64,000 nt of DNA from Larimichthys crocea (Eukaryota; Chordata; Actinopteri; Sciaenidae), in NCBI RefSeq assembly GCF_000972845.2, contig NC_040021.1:7173291-7237290 (forward strand), written 5' to 3'. Below the pieces are notes generated by a model that was not told the origin of the DNA, made no database searches, and was given only the letters and a program-made list of their open reading frames with translations. The translations under genes and the position numbers were made by a program. This document shows, one piece after another, positions 10,760 to 22,900 of the stretch. Each line of letters opens with the position of its first letter. The stretch's first letter is position 1.

Positions 10760-12600
10760 GCTACAATAGGCAAGTGTGGTTTATATCTAATTTTTTTTAG
10801 TTGTTATAGGTTCACGCTTGTCATCTGTTCCACTTAACTTTCAAAAATGTCTAATTTTCAATGTAATCTGCCTAAAACACTGCAGAGTACAGGGGTGTGT
10901 GTGGTGCGTACGTGTAGTTTAATCACACAGGCCTGATGAATTTCACAACCTCTGGAGAATGAAGGATTGTCAAATACAATTCAGAGAGACACAGAGACAG
11001 AGAGGTTGACTGACATAGAGGCAAGAGTACAGACTTACTCTAACTCTACTTACATATCGAAATCCTCATGTATGTGGTGTAACGTGAGTATTTACATGTT
11101 ATATTACTTCAATTCAAAGGCAAATATTGTACTTTTTACTTCACTTTAAGTACTTATTGCTCCACTGTATGATGCATGAGAAAAATAAAATCTGAATATG
11201 CAATAGTAATTGGAGAGGTCAAAAGAAGCCAGGCTGGATTACTAACTTACTGCCCAGGAGCACTAAAAGGCCCATTTTTTACTGCATGTCTTTGTTTTTT
11301 GGTAATATAATCACTAAAGCACGCCCTAAATATTAGCTAATTGTGTTGTACTGTCTTTATAGAGAACCGCTTTATTTAGAGTTATGTGCTCAGACAAGAA
11401 AGTGGTCTTTAAGCAACTACCAAATCAAATTAGGAAAGCTGGACATCAGGAGCGGATGGGCAGTGACCTGACCACCACTGCCAGCCCACCAGCTGGAGAG
11501 TGTTGTGGCTGAAGGCTGAAACACTGATTGTGGTTGTGCACCACCTGATAATATCTGCCCCTGACCTAAGGCTATAGTTACCTCATTGGCACCCCAACAG
11601 GTGTATGTCACAAGTGTAACAAACCCCCTGCCACACACAAAAACAAATAAAACAAAGACATTCAATTGTGCAATCTTGTATTAGGTTATATAATGACAAT
11701 AAAGCTGAATTTTATATAAAAAGTACAATATTTCTTGATATGTTGTCATACGTTTATACATATTTACAATATTTCTTGATATGTTGTCATACGTTTATAC
11801 ATATTATTTCCTTTTTTCCCCTTGTGATAACAAGTCAATTTAACTTGTTTTCTCAAGATCGGGGGTTTATTTATGTCATTATGTCGAAATAACCAATGCT
11901 GTTATCCTGAGATAATAACAGAGAGAATATTGCAAATGCAATGATTTAATATACAAGACCACCCTTTTGTTATAACCACATTTGTTATTTTGACATCTCA
12001 ATAACTTGAGAAAACAAATGAAATGAACTGGTTACCACAAGAAAATAAAATGTATGACCACTTCTATGGCCTTTCATACAAAACAAATCAAACATTATAG
12101 TATAACCCAAGAAAAAAGACTGCAAAACATTCAATTGTGCAATCCTGTATTGTGTTATTTAATGACATAATAAAGCTGAACCTTGAACCTTGAGTTAAGT
12201 AAAGTATAATATTTATTGAAATATTGTCTGGATGAGATATTAAGTACCACAAAATTTAAATATTAGTACAGTTTAAAAGTACAGTCAAAACTGTATTAGC
12301 CTACTTCCCACCACCTACTACATACTGTAGTAAAGCATCCACAATTTAGGCTATAAAAGTAGAGTGGTTTAAATGTACTTTAATACTTTCAGGTTTAAAC
12401 AGCAGTTGAAATACTCATTTATCTTTATGTTCTTTATGTGTGTTAAGTTATTATAAAATATCATAAAACTTCTCGATGCTCATAGATTATGACCGTTTGA
12501 ACATGGAACGTTGGGCCGTTTGAATTGTAACGGTTAAACCAACTGACAAACCGAACTGCGTATGCTCCCTGTTTGACTTAAACAACGTCTATTTTTAAGC
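10760..12600. other. intergenic region between tlr5s and dtnb promoters
   Basis: AT-rich sequence with no gene seen. It contains a partial copy of the 10325-10757 repeat near 11030-11170 and a 41 bp tandem duplication at 11725-11805. Two similar segments, each with ACATTCAATTGTGCAATC followed by AATAAAGCTGAA, lie at 11658-11711 and 12127-12182 and resemble retroelement tails. Confidence 0.4.
11725..11805. repeat. tandem duplication, 2 x 41 bp
   Basis: ACAATATTTCTTGATATGTT and the following bases to CATATT occur at 11725 and again at 11766 with almost no differences, giving a period of 41 bp. It appears to be a recent local duplication. Confidence 0.8.
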
Positions 12601-12665
12601 ATGAAACACGTTAAAAACACGTTAAATTACGGTAAAATTTAAAAATATATATTATTTACTGTCAA

Positions 12666-13010
12666 GTGAGTTGGTTTCGTGACACCGCTCTCTGTCACAG
12701 AGGGGGCTGGACCGGGACCCGAAGAGAGAGGAGTGACTTTCTTTCAAAAATAGTAACGCTACACTTCATCACAGCAGCAACCGGTACAGCAGCACCAGCG
12801 GGCGGGTATGGAGGGTGTGAAACATGGCTCACTACGGAAATAAATAACGGGACCGGGACTATATTATATGATTGAAACCAGAAAAAGAGGAGGCGACAAA
12901 ACACGGTGAAAAGAGGAACCGGACGAGAGAGTAAAGCTAAAAGTCAGTGCCACACGTTTCAGTGTTGATGTTGGTATTTGGCCACGAATACCTGCCGAAA
13001 ATAGTCCCCG
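12666..13010 (+). promoter_or_regulatory. dtnb: probable dtnb promoter and non-coding first exon
   Basis: A GC- and CpG-richer block (with GGACCGGGACCC, AGCACCAGCGGGCGGG and GGAACCGGACGAGAGAG) stands out from AT-rich flanks and ends in a strong splice donor, CCCCG|GTGAGT, at 13010/13011. It lies upstream of dtnb on the same strand. The dtnb start-codon exon begins only one base before its ATG, so an upstream leader exon is required. The transcription start is not defined. Confidence 0.5.
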
Positions 13011-13949
13011 GTGAGTAAACCTCGTCTTATGTAGTCTTTTTTAAAAAGGATATGTGACATAGTTACAACGATAAAAAAAAACTTTATAAGTTTTCAGTTT
13101 AAATGTGAAATTTCATCCGAGTTTAGAGAGTTTAAAAAAACAAAACACATTCATTCGGGAGAACAAGGTGAACAGGGAGTTAAACTTTTCTGCAACATGG
13201 CCGCTCAGATGTCACACAGGCTTTTTTCCCCCTCAAGAAGAAGTAAAGGCAGGAGTGGAGTGAGCTGTGACTCTGAGAAACTCAGCTCAAAGTGTCCGGT
13301 AAACACCGTTTATATACTGTGTTTAATAAGACGTCTGATACGCGTTCGTCTGCTGTGAGTCATGCCCACTTTTCAAATCAGAAACTACTGCTGCTGTTTG
13401 ACCTGTGTATAGCAGAGCCGTTCATTTCTATGGGAGGGACGTTACTCCATTCACAAATATGCCGGTTTAACGTTTGCTGGCTTATTGCCAAACATACAGA
13501 CTCTGTGTAACACAACTTAATACTTTTAAAAAAATCATCAGTGCCCACTGTGAAATTCGGCATAATGTACGTGCACAGTTAAAGTTAGGCAAGCTGAATG
13601 GAAACAGATGCAAGTTAAGGATGACAGTGAATCATTTGATCTCACCAGTTGGTTGAGATGAAACGGTTTAATTAAACGTAATTAGCTTTAATGAATCACC
13701 AGTAATCTATTGAATCACTGCTGTGGGTCTGCTGAAAGGATTTATCTAACCCCAGCCTGCCTAAAGGTGTTATCAGAGACAGCCTATGGGTTTTTGTGTG
13801 AGTATGACAGCACCAATATCCACTGCTGCACCCATAAATGTGTATATATATAAAGTGCCAAAGTAAAAACCAAACAGTTTATGTAGGAATATATGCATAT
13901 CCGCGTGCCTGTACTTCCTGCATCAGTATGACAGTAGAGGAAATGATGG

Positions 13950-14130
13950 TTTCATTTAGCCTGCCTCAGATCTGCTGATGATCCACGTCTTTGCTAATTT
14001 TTTTTTTAGATTAGCCGGGAGGTGGAAGAGGCAGGACTGCCAACATGGTGGTGACCAGAGCCACAGATTTTAAGCTTCAGACCTGTGGGTGACGTCACCA
14101 ATACGCTGTCCATTTTTTCTACTTGCATAT
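13950..14130 (-). repeat. dispersed family A, partial copy
   Basis: Contains TCTGCTGATGATCCACGTCT, GAAGAGGCAGGACTGCCAAC and CTGTGGGTGACGTCACCAAT, and ends near TACGCTGTCCATTTTTTCT. This is one end of the family described at 15200-15695, in the same orientation. Confidence 0.65.
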
Positions 14131-15199
14131 TTCCCCTCACATTGAATATTTGAGTTCTTAAACTTGAGTACTCAAAATTATAGTTTGGTTTTGTGACTAT
14201 AAACCAAAGGTATATATTTCATATTGTATTACGCTCTTTGTATTACAATTAAAAATACTCTTTTGTCAGTAGCTAAAGACAGTGAAACAGTCACATAATG
14301 GTCAAGTTCATTAACCAACACTACAGTTAAAGGCTCTGAGAGAAACATGGTAGCTTAAAAATCTATTTCTGAGACCAAATACTAAAGAATTGGAGTGTTT
14401 TTAAGTGTGTTCAGTGAAGTTGCAGACTTTTCCAAACTGTTGCTCCCTGTGCAGGAAACTAAAAAGAGAAGGATGACAGAAAGAGAGAGACCGCACTAAC
14501 TTATCTGTGTACAAAACTGTCCTGAGGGTCTTTACTTCTCCCCGGTAGAGGCATTTGGTGTGCTTTGATTGGGCAGTGGGTGATTTGTTTACGTCTTTAA
14601 AAGGGCCAAATGAGAGAGCAAAACGAGAATTAAGCCTCCCACTTTTCCCGGCACTCACCACCCTGCGCATGATAACCAGATATAAAGAAAAATGTACGTA
14701 TCTCGACTTTCTGACAAGCTCGGTATTTCATCTGATTTACCTGCAGAGAAATCTTTGTGGTTTCCTCACACCAGCCTCTACTTCATAACATTTCATCTCA
14801 GTGTCTCCAGATGGAAAGATTTTAGTTTTTGATTTACGATAGTGCTGATTGTGTTACTGTCTCCACTGTGGGTGGGGAGATAATAGCGGTGAGGGTGAAA
14901 CCTATGATTAGAAGAGCAGTCGTTCATATCCAGCCTCTACTTTATATAATTTCTGGAGAGAAATTATAGTGAAATTGAAGTATTTTTCTTTTTGCACGTT
15001 TGGAGCTGTTCTCCCCAGTACTCCCGAGGACCTCTGAGCTCTCTGCTCATTTACTGTTGGTATGTTTGATGCCTCCGAGTTAAGCAGTAAGATACAGCGT
15101 AAGGACAGGCTAGTTAAGCTTTCTTTAAACTAAAATAAACTAAACTAAACTTAAACCCTAAACTTTTTTTTGTCATTAATTCATTGTAAGTTTGTATCA

Positions 15200-15695
15200 A
15201 GCTGCAAACTCTGTGCCATAAACTGCAGTTCCTCAAACGTCCACTTGAGGCTGGCTACAGAGCGAGTCAGTCTCCATAAGCCCCCATGTTAAAATATCCA
15301 ACTTCACAGCAGAAATAAACATGTTTACAGCCTGGTACAAAAACAGTTTTGGTCTCTATAACTAATTTCCCCGTTCATGACAAATGTACTGAGGGTGAAT
15401 TTTTATACAACTCACCGATTGAGATTATATTAAGGCCTAAAGTTATGCAGAATTAACAGTGTGGCTGCTTTTATTGACATGTAGGTGCTGTTACAGATGG
15501 CTTGTTTGAGCAACCAGGCTACATTCAGCCCACCTCAGGTCTGGCAATGATCCACAACTTTGCCTTTTTTAAATGTAGAGGCAGGACTGCCAACAAGGCA
15601 GCAACCAGTGTCAGATTTTGAGCAAAACAGCTCTTCAGAAACTTGTGGGTGACGTCACGGATGCACTGTCCATTCTTTATACTGTCAGTGGTCTG
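15200..15695 (-). repeat. dispersed family A, near full-length copy (about 500 bp)
   Basis: The block runs from AACTGCAGTTCCTCAAACGT and CCACTTGAGGCTGGCTACAG, through CAGCAGAAATAAACATGTTT, ACAGCCTGGTACAAAAACAG and TATATTAAGGCCTAAAGTTA, to GAGGCAGGACTGCCAACAAG, GTGGGTGACGTCACGGATGC and CTGTCCATTCTTTATACTGT. The same motifs in the same order recur about ten times in the window, in both orientations. No ORF or clear terminal inverted repeat is seen; the class is unknown. Confidence 0.75.
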
Positions 15696-17174
15696 ACAGC
15701 TTCTTTTGAATTCCTGCAACAGTTGCTCATACTATACTACATGCTCTTCAGTCTAGTATCTGTTCATAGATCTGCTGCAGAGCTTGGTGACTAAGTCCAT
15801 GGGAACGCACAAAACCTTGGATTATTGCTGCTACTGCTGCTACTTTGCAAGAACAGTACTGTTTTAAAATGACTTGTTCAAGGGAAAAGACGTAGATAAA
15901 GGCTAATTGTTTGGGAAAAGTTAAGCTGAATTTAGGGTCTAGCGAGTTTAATGTCGACCAATCAAACATTTCTTCTCTCTCATGTGCTTGTTTTCTTCAG
16001 GACGGTAAACACAACTTTCACTTCCTATCTTTTTTTCGATGCGTCTCTTGCAGTCCCTTCCTGTCTCTTTTTCCATCTCTGTTTGTCGTTCTTTACTTGC
16101 TTCCGACTTCTTAGTTCGTCTTTATATCTGTCTGCGTCTCTCCAATTGGCAATGACCCCCTTACAGTTTTACTACACCGCACCAGCAGTTCATACTGAAC
16201 AGCACTGTTTTTCTGTAAAACAATGCAAAGGTCTGTGCTGGCAGGGGCGTGTTGCTTCAGGTACTGGTGAGACAATGAAATACAATCCAGGACGGCTGGT
16301 TTCAGTAATAGAACCTCAAGTTTAAAAGCTTTTCAAAAGGCAAATTAATTCAAAGTATTTTAATACATGACAGGATATTACAAATCTAAGATTTCAGCAA
16401 TAATTGTTTCAGTTTTTTGTGAAAATCGACAGTTAAACAGTAGAAATGTGTTTTTGTAAGTGTTCCATGGCCAATACAACGTCTTGTATAGTCACACTGC
16501 ATTGCGTTAAGGCAAAACTTGAGCCAGGCAGCATTTTTGCCGGATGTCCATGCATCTTTTTTGCCAAAGCCCAGTGTGTAACTTGGCACATATGCCCGCT
16601 GTGTCAACGCTTGTTAATTTCGCATTGAAATGGATGTCTTCATGGGCGGCTTGAATGTGGAAAAATGAGTTTCATCCCAGTCAATGTTCATCAGAATTGA
16701 GTCATTTTATGCTAATATTCTTGGTATGATGTTTTATTTTAAACACGAAAGAGTCTAACTGGGGTTTGGATGAATTGGGATTATATGCTTTGGGGTTTTT
16801 GGTACAACTATTTGGACCTGTGAACACGTCAACAACAGACATGTCTCCTCAGAACACGCTATAACTTGTGGACCAGTTGTCTATCTTAAACATGTAACCA
16901 GAGACGTGTTGCTTCTGTTTTTACCTGCCGGAGTCATGCCGGGTCAGTCAGGTTGTCTCTATGGCAGGACAGGGGTCAAAGGTCAGGAGTGAGAGATTGG
17001 AGAAGCAGGGAGAGACTTTTGCTTTTATATCAACCTGCTGGTGATGGTGCGTTACAGGGCTGAGCAATTTAACTCCCTCTAATCTACAATGATTTAAGGT
17101 TTTACCATAACTATGTTCTTGTTGAGGTGTTTCTCTAATTCAGACCTTCAGATATTTCTGTGGTAAAACCACTT

Positions 17175-17440
17175 CAGCATTGGCTTCATTTCCCAGGCAC
17201 GGAGATTGCCACTTGGTTTTGAAGCTCAGAGTCTGTGATGCTGGCAAAATCAGCAAAGCTGTGGGTCATTGGTGGACCTATGTTTATTACTGCTGTGAAG
17301 TTGGACATCTTAACATAGAGACTTATGGAGGTTGACTCGTTCTGTAGCCAGCCTCAAGTGGACGTTTGAGGAACTGCAGTTTTTGCCACTTCTGCACTGG
17401 CTTCACTTCACAGACACGGAGGTTGCCAGCAGCTGAAACA
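17175..17440 (+). repeat. dispersed family A, partial copy
   Basis: Opposite orientation to the copy at 15200-15695. It shows TTATGGAGGTTGACTCGTTC, CCTCAAGTGGACGTTTGAGG and ACTGCAGTTTTTGCCACTTC. The motif TTGGCTTCATTTCCCAGGCA / CTGGCTTCACTTCACAGACA is present at both ends in the same orientation, so this copy may be a rearranged or tandem-deleted version. Confidence 0.65.
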
Positions 17441-18371
17441 CAATTTATGATGAATAATTAATCAGGCATACTTGCAGCAGCGTGTTGGAATCAGTTCAAT
17501 AGTCAGCCACTGAAGTGTCAGTCACTCTGTAGTCAGTCAAACAATTATCATACCAATCCTGGATTACGTGACTGGACCAAATCCATGTTTCTAACTGCAT
17601 TCCTAACCCTGTAGAGACCTCAGCCAAAATGTCCTTTTTATTTAATATCTAGTGACAGTTTATTTGGTCTCCATTATGTTTAAAACGTTTCAGGACATTC
17701 GAGACCGAGGCAAACCACCAGCCAGCTCTGTGAAATGTGCAAACTTCTAAACTTCATTTCCTGAAACTTTAACTTTTTTTTTAAACATTCATTTAGAAAG
17801 TTTGCTGCAGAGCTTTCAGGGGGGATTTTGGGGTCCGGTCACGAATCCTCATCTGTTTTGTGTGTTACAGTAAAGGATAAATGAAGCTCGTAGGTATTTC
17901 AGAAACGTCAGTGTCTAAAGTTGCAGCTTACTGTATATATATCATGTATAACACACACACACACTGGTCAGGTCCTGTCAGGGCAGACAGTGAGAATAGC
18001 AAGCAGCTGCAAATGGTAATGTGGCATGTGTGGTGTGTGTGTGTGTGGTGTGCAGAGGGTGGTAAACACCCTCTTACCCCTCTTTAGTACCACCTCGCCT
18101 GCCTGACGCCCGTTGCTGTATTAGTGTCAGCGCTGATTTGCTTCATCTGTCCCACAAAACTCTAGTTTGTGGATTCACAGCGGTGAGTTGAGCGTGGGCA
18201 TTACTGTGTGTTTGCATGGTTTCGACCGAGAGCAGCTGATTACTAAGAACAGGTGTGTGTGAGTGTAAGAGAGAGAGTACAGTTTGTGGATAGTGTGTGT
18301 GTTTGTTTTCTGGACCATTTGTCTATTTCAGGTGTTTGGACCTGCATAAACACAACCACTGTTCTGATTAG

Positions 18372-18375
<4 letters not shown>

Positions 18376-18449
<74 letters not shown>
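18376..18449. repeat. (TG)37 microsatellite
   Basis: Uninterrupted TG for 74 bp, followed 50 bp later by (AC)n at about 18500-18514, so the two could pair as a hairpin. It lies in dtnb intron 1. Confidence 0.95.
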
Positions 18450-18451
<2 letters not shown>

Positions 18452-18899
18452 GTGTTAAAGCACAGGTGCACTGGTTGGGTGGTCTGCCCTCCACCCCCTC
18501 ACACACACACACACATGCTGTAATGAGCAGAGAGATGTAACTCACTTGATGAGACTCACTGAACATATTTACATCATGCAGTCATGCATGATTACATCTT
18601 TTCTATCATCGAGTAAACTGACACAGTGACATGCTTCATGGATATTTAATGCATGACAACAACAGAACAGCTGATGATAAACTACAATTTACCAGAACAG
18701 TGAAACAATGGCTGAAAGAAGTGGATACATTTAGAGCAGATTACTTCTTGATATTTTTTATTAAAAATTTTGTAGAGAGTTTTATGAAATTTTGCTTCCC
18801 ATAAGCCAAAAACACAACAGGCACGTCTGTTTTGGTCTGCTCTTCATGCGACTTTAAACCTCACCAGGAACGTTTCAGAAGTGTTTTTCCCGCCAGACC

Positions 18900-19215
18900 T
18901 TTTTTTTTTTACTTGCTCAGATTTTGTCTTTTTTTTCTGGTTTATGTGCTTGAAATTATGTAAATATGCTTTGTCGTTAAATTGTTTCCCTTGTGTCTGT
19001 TTTCACAATTAGACGTTTGCACAGGGTGTGCTGCTCAAGGCTGCTCGTGGCGTCCATCAAAAATAGAACATTCGTGTATTCTGGGCAGAGCAGAGCAGAG
19101 ACCCGCCTCTGGGACGCTTCTGAACCAGACCGTGGGATTTCCAGGTGGGGTTTGAACTGTGCACAAGAAGGCTTCATGACCCCCAGTTTTGGCTACCTTT
19201 TAGTGAGGGTCAGAT
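18900..19215 (+). repeat. dispersed repeat family D, copy 1
   Basis: Contains GTCGTTAAATTGTTTCCCTT, CAATTAGACGTTTGCACAGG, GTGTATTCTGGGCAGAGCAG and CGCCTCTGGGACGCTTCTGA. A diverged second copy with GTAGTTAAATTGTTTTAGTT, GTTTGCACATGGTG and CCGCTTCTGGGACGATTCTG lies at 23880-24380. Class unknown. Confidence 0.5.
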
Positions 19216-19387
19216 CCCTATGATGGGAGATTGCAATGTTTAATGTCCTCTTACTTAAACACATAGCCTCATTAAATGAATCTGCACGACATGAACAAAC
19301 CAATATTCATCGTGATTGTGATTAAATCGATCGAGATAATATTTTTTGGCTAGATTGTCCGGCCCTAATGTGCAGTACTTATGTACA

Positions 19388-19765
19388 GGTCTGCAGCTAA
19401 TAATTGTCAAGGTGTTTTCATTCTATTTTTGGGAGTAATCGATTCATTATTTCTATTAGTAAATGGAAGATAATAGTGACAAATCCCATGTTATCATTTC
19501 CTAGAGCCAAAGTACTAGTAGTAGGTGCAAGTGGCACCAAATTGGATGGATGTGGTTCACAGTTCTTTCAAACATTCTGACCTGATGAAGATCCAAACGT
19601 TGTCTTTATTAAACTTTTGTGGCATGAACTAAGTGTGCAGGCGTTACCTTTTGTCATTGATTTCACATTTACAATAATTGGAAGCAGTTGTGCTTCATAA
19701 ACAAACTAATTGATCAAGTAGTGATTAATTTTCTGTCAACTAATTGACTAATTGATTCAGCCCTG
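19388..19765. repeat. hAT-like MITE, diverged
   Basis: The left end GGTCTGCAGCTAATAATTGT and the right end AACTAATTGACTAATTGATT-CAGCCCTG are inverted versions of each other and match the fish MITE type TAGGGCTGCAACTAAT. About 375 bp; no clean 8 bp target duplication is visible, consistent with age. Just upstream, 19280-19368 ends in GTCCGGCCCTAA and may be the end of another hAT-type element. Confidence 0.5.
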
Positions 19766-20829
19766 CGTTTGCATGAGAGCTCCATACACAGTCAGCTTTG
19801 TCATCATCAATACAGTTTTTTGGATACCAGCATTAATTTGACATTGTTTGATATCTTCACTTTTTAAATTCATTCAGCAGAATATACCTGTATAAACTGT
19901 TAAACTGATCAAGTTTGAATTAATCCTTTAAATGAAGGTGGACACATTTTGGTCAGTGCTGTGCAGAAAGTCTTTCAGGGGCAGGTTGACAGATTTCAGT
20001 GTGATGATTAAGATCATCTGTGGCATTTGACAGGAACAGGAAGATCATATCCTTGCAACTGATATGTCAACACGTCTGGTGATAATGTGCCAGCAAAAAG
20101 TACATTTTGATTTCACATTTTGGCATGTTGTAGCATCGTGTCACCGCTTCGTATGCTTGTTGCTACTGTGACATTTCAATTCATATAAGATAATGAAACA
20201 TTTGCAGCACGCACGAATCAGTTGTCTTGTTTGTGACACCCGCTGACAGGATGTAACTGTCTGCCTCTTGCAGTTTGATATTCAGGCTTTAGGTAGCTCC
20301 CTTTAGGTTTTCAGCCCACTTGTTAAAGCTGTCTGTGTGAAGCCCACTTTCTTAATCAAGCAGATGTTTTGTGTTCATTGTTTCTGTGACGCTCGAGTCA
20401 GAGCGTATTTGTCGGACAACATTTTGATGCTTTGTTGTGGGAGGATTGCTGACTCTGCTTGTTAAACAGAGCCTAATGACATGTCAGTGTGTGAAACCAT
20501 TATATCTGTTAGATTTTGTTTGGGGAAGATTTTGTTGACACTTGGCAGCTGTTTGGCATTTGCTGTCTCTACTAATATTTTTCAGCAACAGCGAATGACG
20601 GTACAGAAACGCGTTAAACAAAGGAAAGGATGGCAATAATTACAAATGGTCGTAACTTGTTTCCAGCTTTGAAAGAATATATTTAGTTCATATATCAAGA
20701 AGAACATGGTGTTGATTGACTTAACAATTTGATCCACATGTGTAAAGCAGCGATGTCAATTGACAAGCATGACTGTAGTCTGCAATCTGAGGGTCTAATT
20801 TTCAGTCATAGAAAATAACCGTTAAAGGT

Positions 20830-21526
20830 TTTTAAGCAACACTGTGTAGAAATTTTAGTGTTCCCTGTTTCAGGGGTACTGTGGTAAATATGGACAATTT
20901 TATATGTGTATCTGTTATGATTGTAACAAGCAAAATGACAACTTTGCTAACAGCCAAACATCAGCAAGGTCAACAACACAGGACATGGCAGCCAGCTAAT
21001 ATTACTTATTAGTCCAACAGCAAGAAGTCCAGCTCAGCGTCTGTCTTTCAGACTTTTATTTCACCAAGCTCTCACCAACGACAAAAAATTGGCTGTCTGA
21101 GCCTGGTTACATTGCCTGCTTGCCCAGCTCCGGTTCTGGCACAACACTGGCTCCGATTTGCCTGCGCCCCGGACATGTAAACCTCCTCTTCTTCCCGGTG
21201 GTCTAAAATGCCAGTGGTACAAACACTAACACTCCCTCACAGTCTGGGCAGCCTGGTTGACAGACTGAGCTAATATTAGCTAACCGCAGCTATAGTTGAT
21301 GTGGAGCATCAGAGGGAAAACCAGAAAACACTTTCTCCATGAAATATGATCCAGTTTCATCAAAATCAGTGAAATAGTTGGTGGTGTGAGACTTAGTGCC
21401 TTAAAGTGTGAGAATAGATGTTCGAATGGCAGAGACACCATTCACCTGATTACAAGTCAGTGTAGCATCCACATGATTTAAAATCTGTTAGTTTATGGTA
21501 GAAAAGTTGAACAATGTTGCTTTAAA
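20830..21526 (+). repeat. family C element with inverted ends, copy 1
   Basis: The left end TTTAAGCAACACTGTGTAGA and the right end (reverse complement) TTTAAAGCAACATTGTTCAA form a short terminal inverted repeat, suggesting a non-autonomous DNA transposon of about 700 bp. The interior contains AACTTTGCTAACAGCCAAAC, ACTTATTAGTCCAACAGCAA, TCCGGTTCTGGCACAACACT and AGAGGGAAAACCAGAAAACA. Other copies are at 45258-45893, 49800-50375 (reverse) and 32165-32260 (fragment). Confidence 0.65.
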
Positions 21527-21857
21527 TCAAAGAAACCTGCCATAACTGAAAGTGAAAATGATGAATTAATAAAACATAACAGATAAAAATAAAATATTAA
21601 AGGATATTCAGCTGTTTACGGTTCATCTTTCATCAGATTACACTGATCAGAATGATTTCATCAGATGATAAAAATTGCTTTTGATGTCAAACAAACATGC
21701 ACATGTCTAAAGAGTGTATGAGAGTGTGTACTCCGCTAGTTGTGTTCAGTGTGTGTCTCTATTAGTGTGTGTCCCCAAAGAGCCTTTGACATTATTGTCC
21801 ATGGACTGAAAAGACTTTTCAAACTGCCTTTCTCTTCTCTCTGTGTCTCCCTGCTAG

Positions 21858-21908
21858 ACGTCCTTTATTGAGGCTCCTCTGTCCTGTGTGACCCCCTGAC
21901 ACAGAGAG
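21858..21908 (+). other. dtnb: possible dtnb second leader exon
   Basis: A 51-base segment follows a good pyrimidine tract and acceptor (TCTCTGTGTCTCCCTGCTAG at about 21838-21857) and ends in a donor GAGAG|GTATGA. It contains no ATG in a favourable position, so it could be an extra 5'UTR exon of dtnb. The support is splice-site shape only. Confidence 0.25.
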
Positions 21909-22555
21909 GTATGACCACACACACTCATACGACACACCCTCTGTATAGGGATGCAGAGACACTTTGCTTTTACTAAGACTGAAGCATTCAATAATGTTTA
22001 TCTTAAACCCAGAAGACTGACTGTATCATCTGGTTCAGAGTGTGCGTACTCAGAGCAGGAAGTGTGTTTGTTTCTGTAAACCTCAGCAAATGTCAACCAC
22101 AATAAAACACCATGGTGCAATAGCAATGTGCATCACCACCCACGCAAAACAACACACATGCAGTCAGCTGTATATACCTCTCCACATCCGTACCCTTTTC
22201 TCCCCTTTCTGTATTTCACTTTCTACAGCTGAGATCTTAAAGAGAAGTATCTGTGCAGTCATCAGTCACTGAAGAATCTCTATTGATTGTGTATGTCTGT
22301 TCCCAGCTCATGTTTCAGGGTTATACTTTGTGAACAAAGCTCTTTAAATCAATATAACCACAACATATATTACATTTTGAGTTTTACCCCCAAGACAGCA
22401 ATCATTTTGTAAGCTGTGCGTTATTAATGAAATTACTTTTCTGCCCCCCCAAGTAGTGTAATGACTTTGTGTTAGCAGAAACTATATTTGTCTTTTAAGA
22501 ACTAACAGTACTGGAAGTGTTTAAACCTGTCATATTTCTAATGGCCACTAGGGGG

Positions 22556-22566
22556 CAGATAAGATA

Positions 22567-22597
<31 letters not shown>

Positions 22598-22900
22598 ACT
22601 TTATTGATACCACACCGAGAAGATTCACTTGTTACAACGGCTCATAATATACAAGGTTGAAGAAAAATACTGTGAAATCTGTCTAGAGTTACCATCAAGT
22701 CCGAAGTGAGTTCATTCAGCCACGTCTCTGTGATTCTACGCTTTAGCGCTGTTAGGTTCTCCATCTTATTGTGGAGAGATTTTATTTTCCCCATCCTAAC
22801 AGACAGCTTGGGCGGTCTGTACCGTCTTTTGCACTTCCCACTTCTCCTCACTTCAGCATGGATCGCCAGTCTCCATAAAGACTGTCGAGAAAAAAACATG
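22556..22900 (-). mobile_element. internally deleted LINE: endonuclease remnant plus 3' tail
   Basis: On the - strand, translation at about 22690-22870 gives PPKLSVRMGKIKSLHNKM, ENLTALKR and ETWLNELTSD. These resemble the start of a non-LTR retrotransposon APE-type endonuclease (NVRSL.NKMDEL ... FTETWL). Immediately downstream on that strand is a LINE-like 3' end, CAATAAAGTCTATC, followed by a (TTATC)8 tail at 22557-22596. Reverse transcriptase is missing, so most of the element has been deleted. A second, tail-only copy may lie at 57000-57060. Clade not assigned. Confidence 0.6.

Noticed and set aside
18243..18566. 107-codon reverse frame with THTHTH run
   Set aside because: Generated by the (TG)37 repeat. 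The same applies to frames at 4273-4642 and 25616-25937.
22557..22596. Regular repeats that could suggest a CRISPR array
   Set aside because: It is a pure (GATAA)n run without spacers and is the tail of a LINE in a vertebrate genome.
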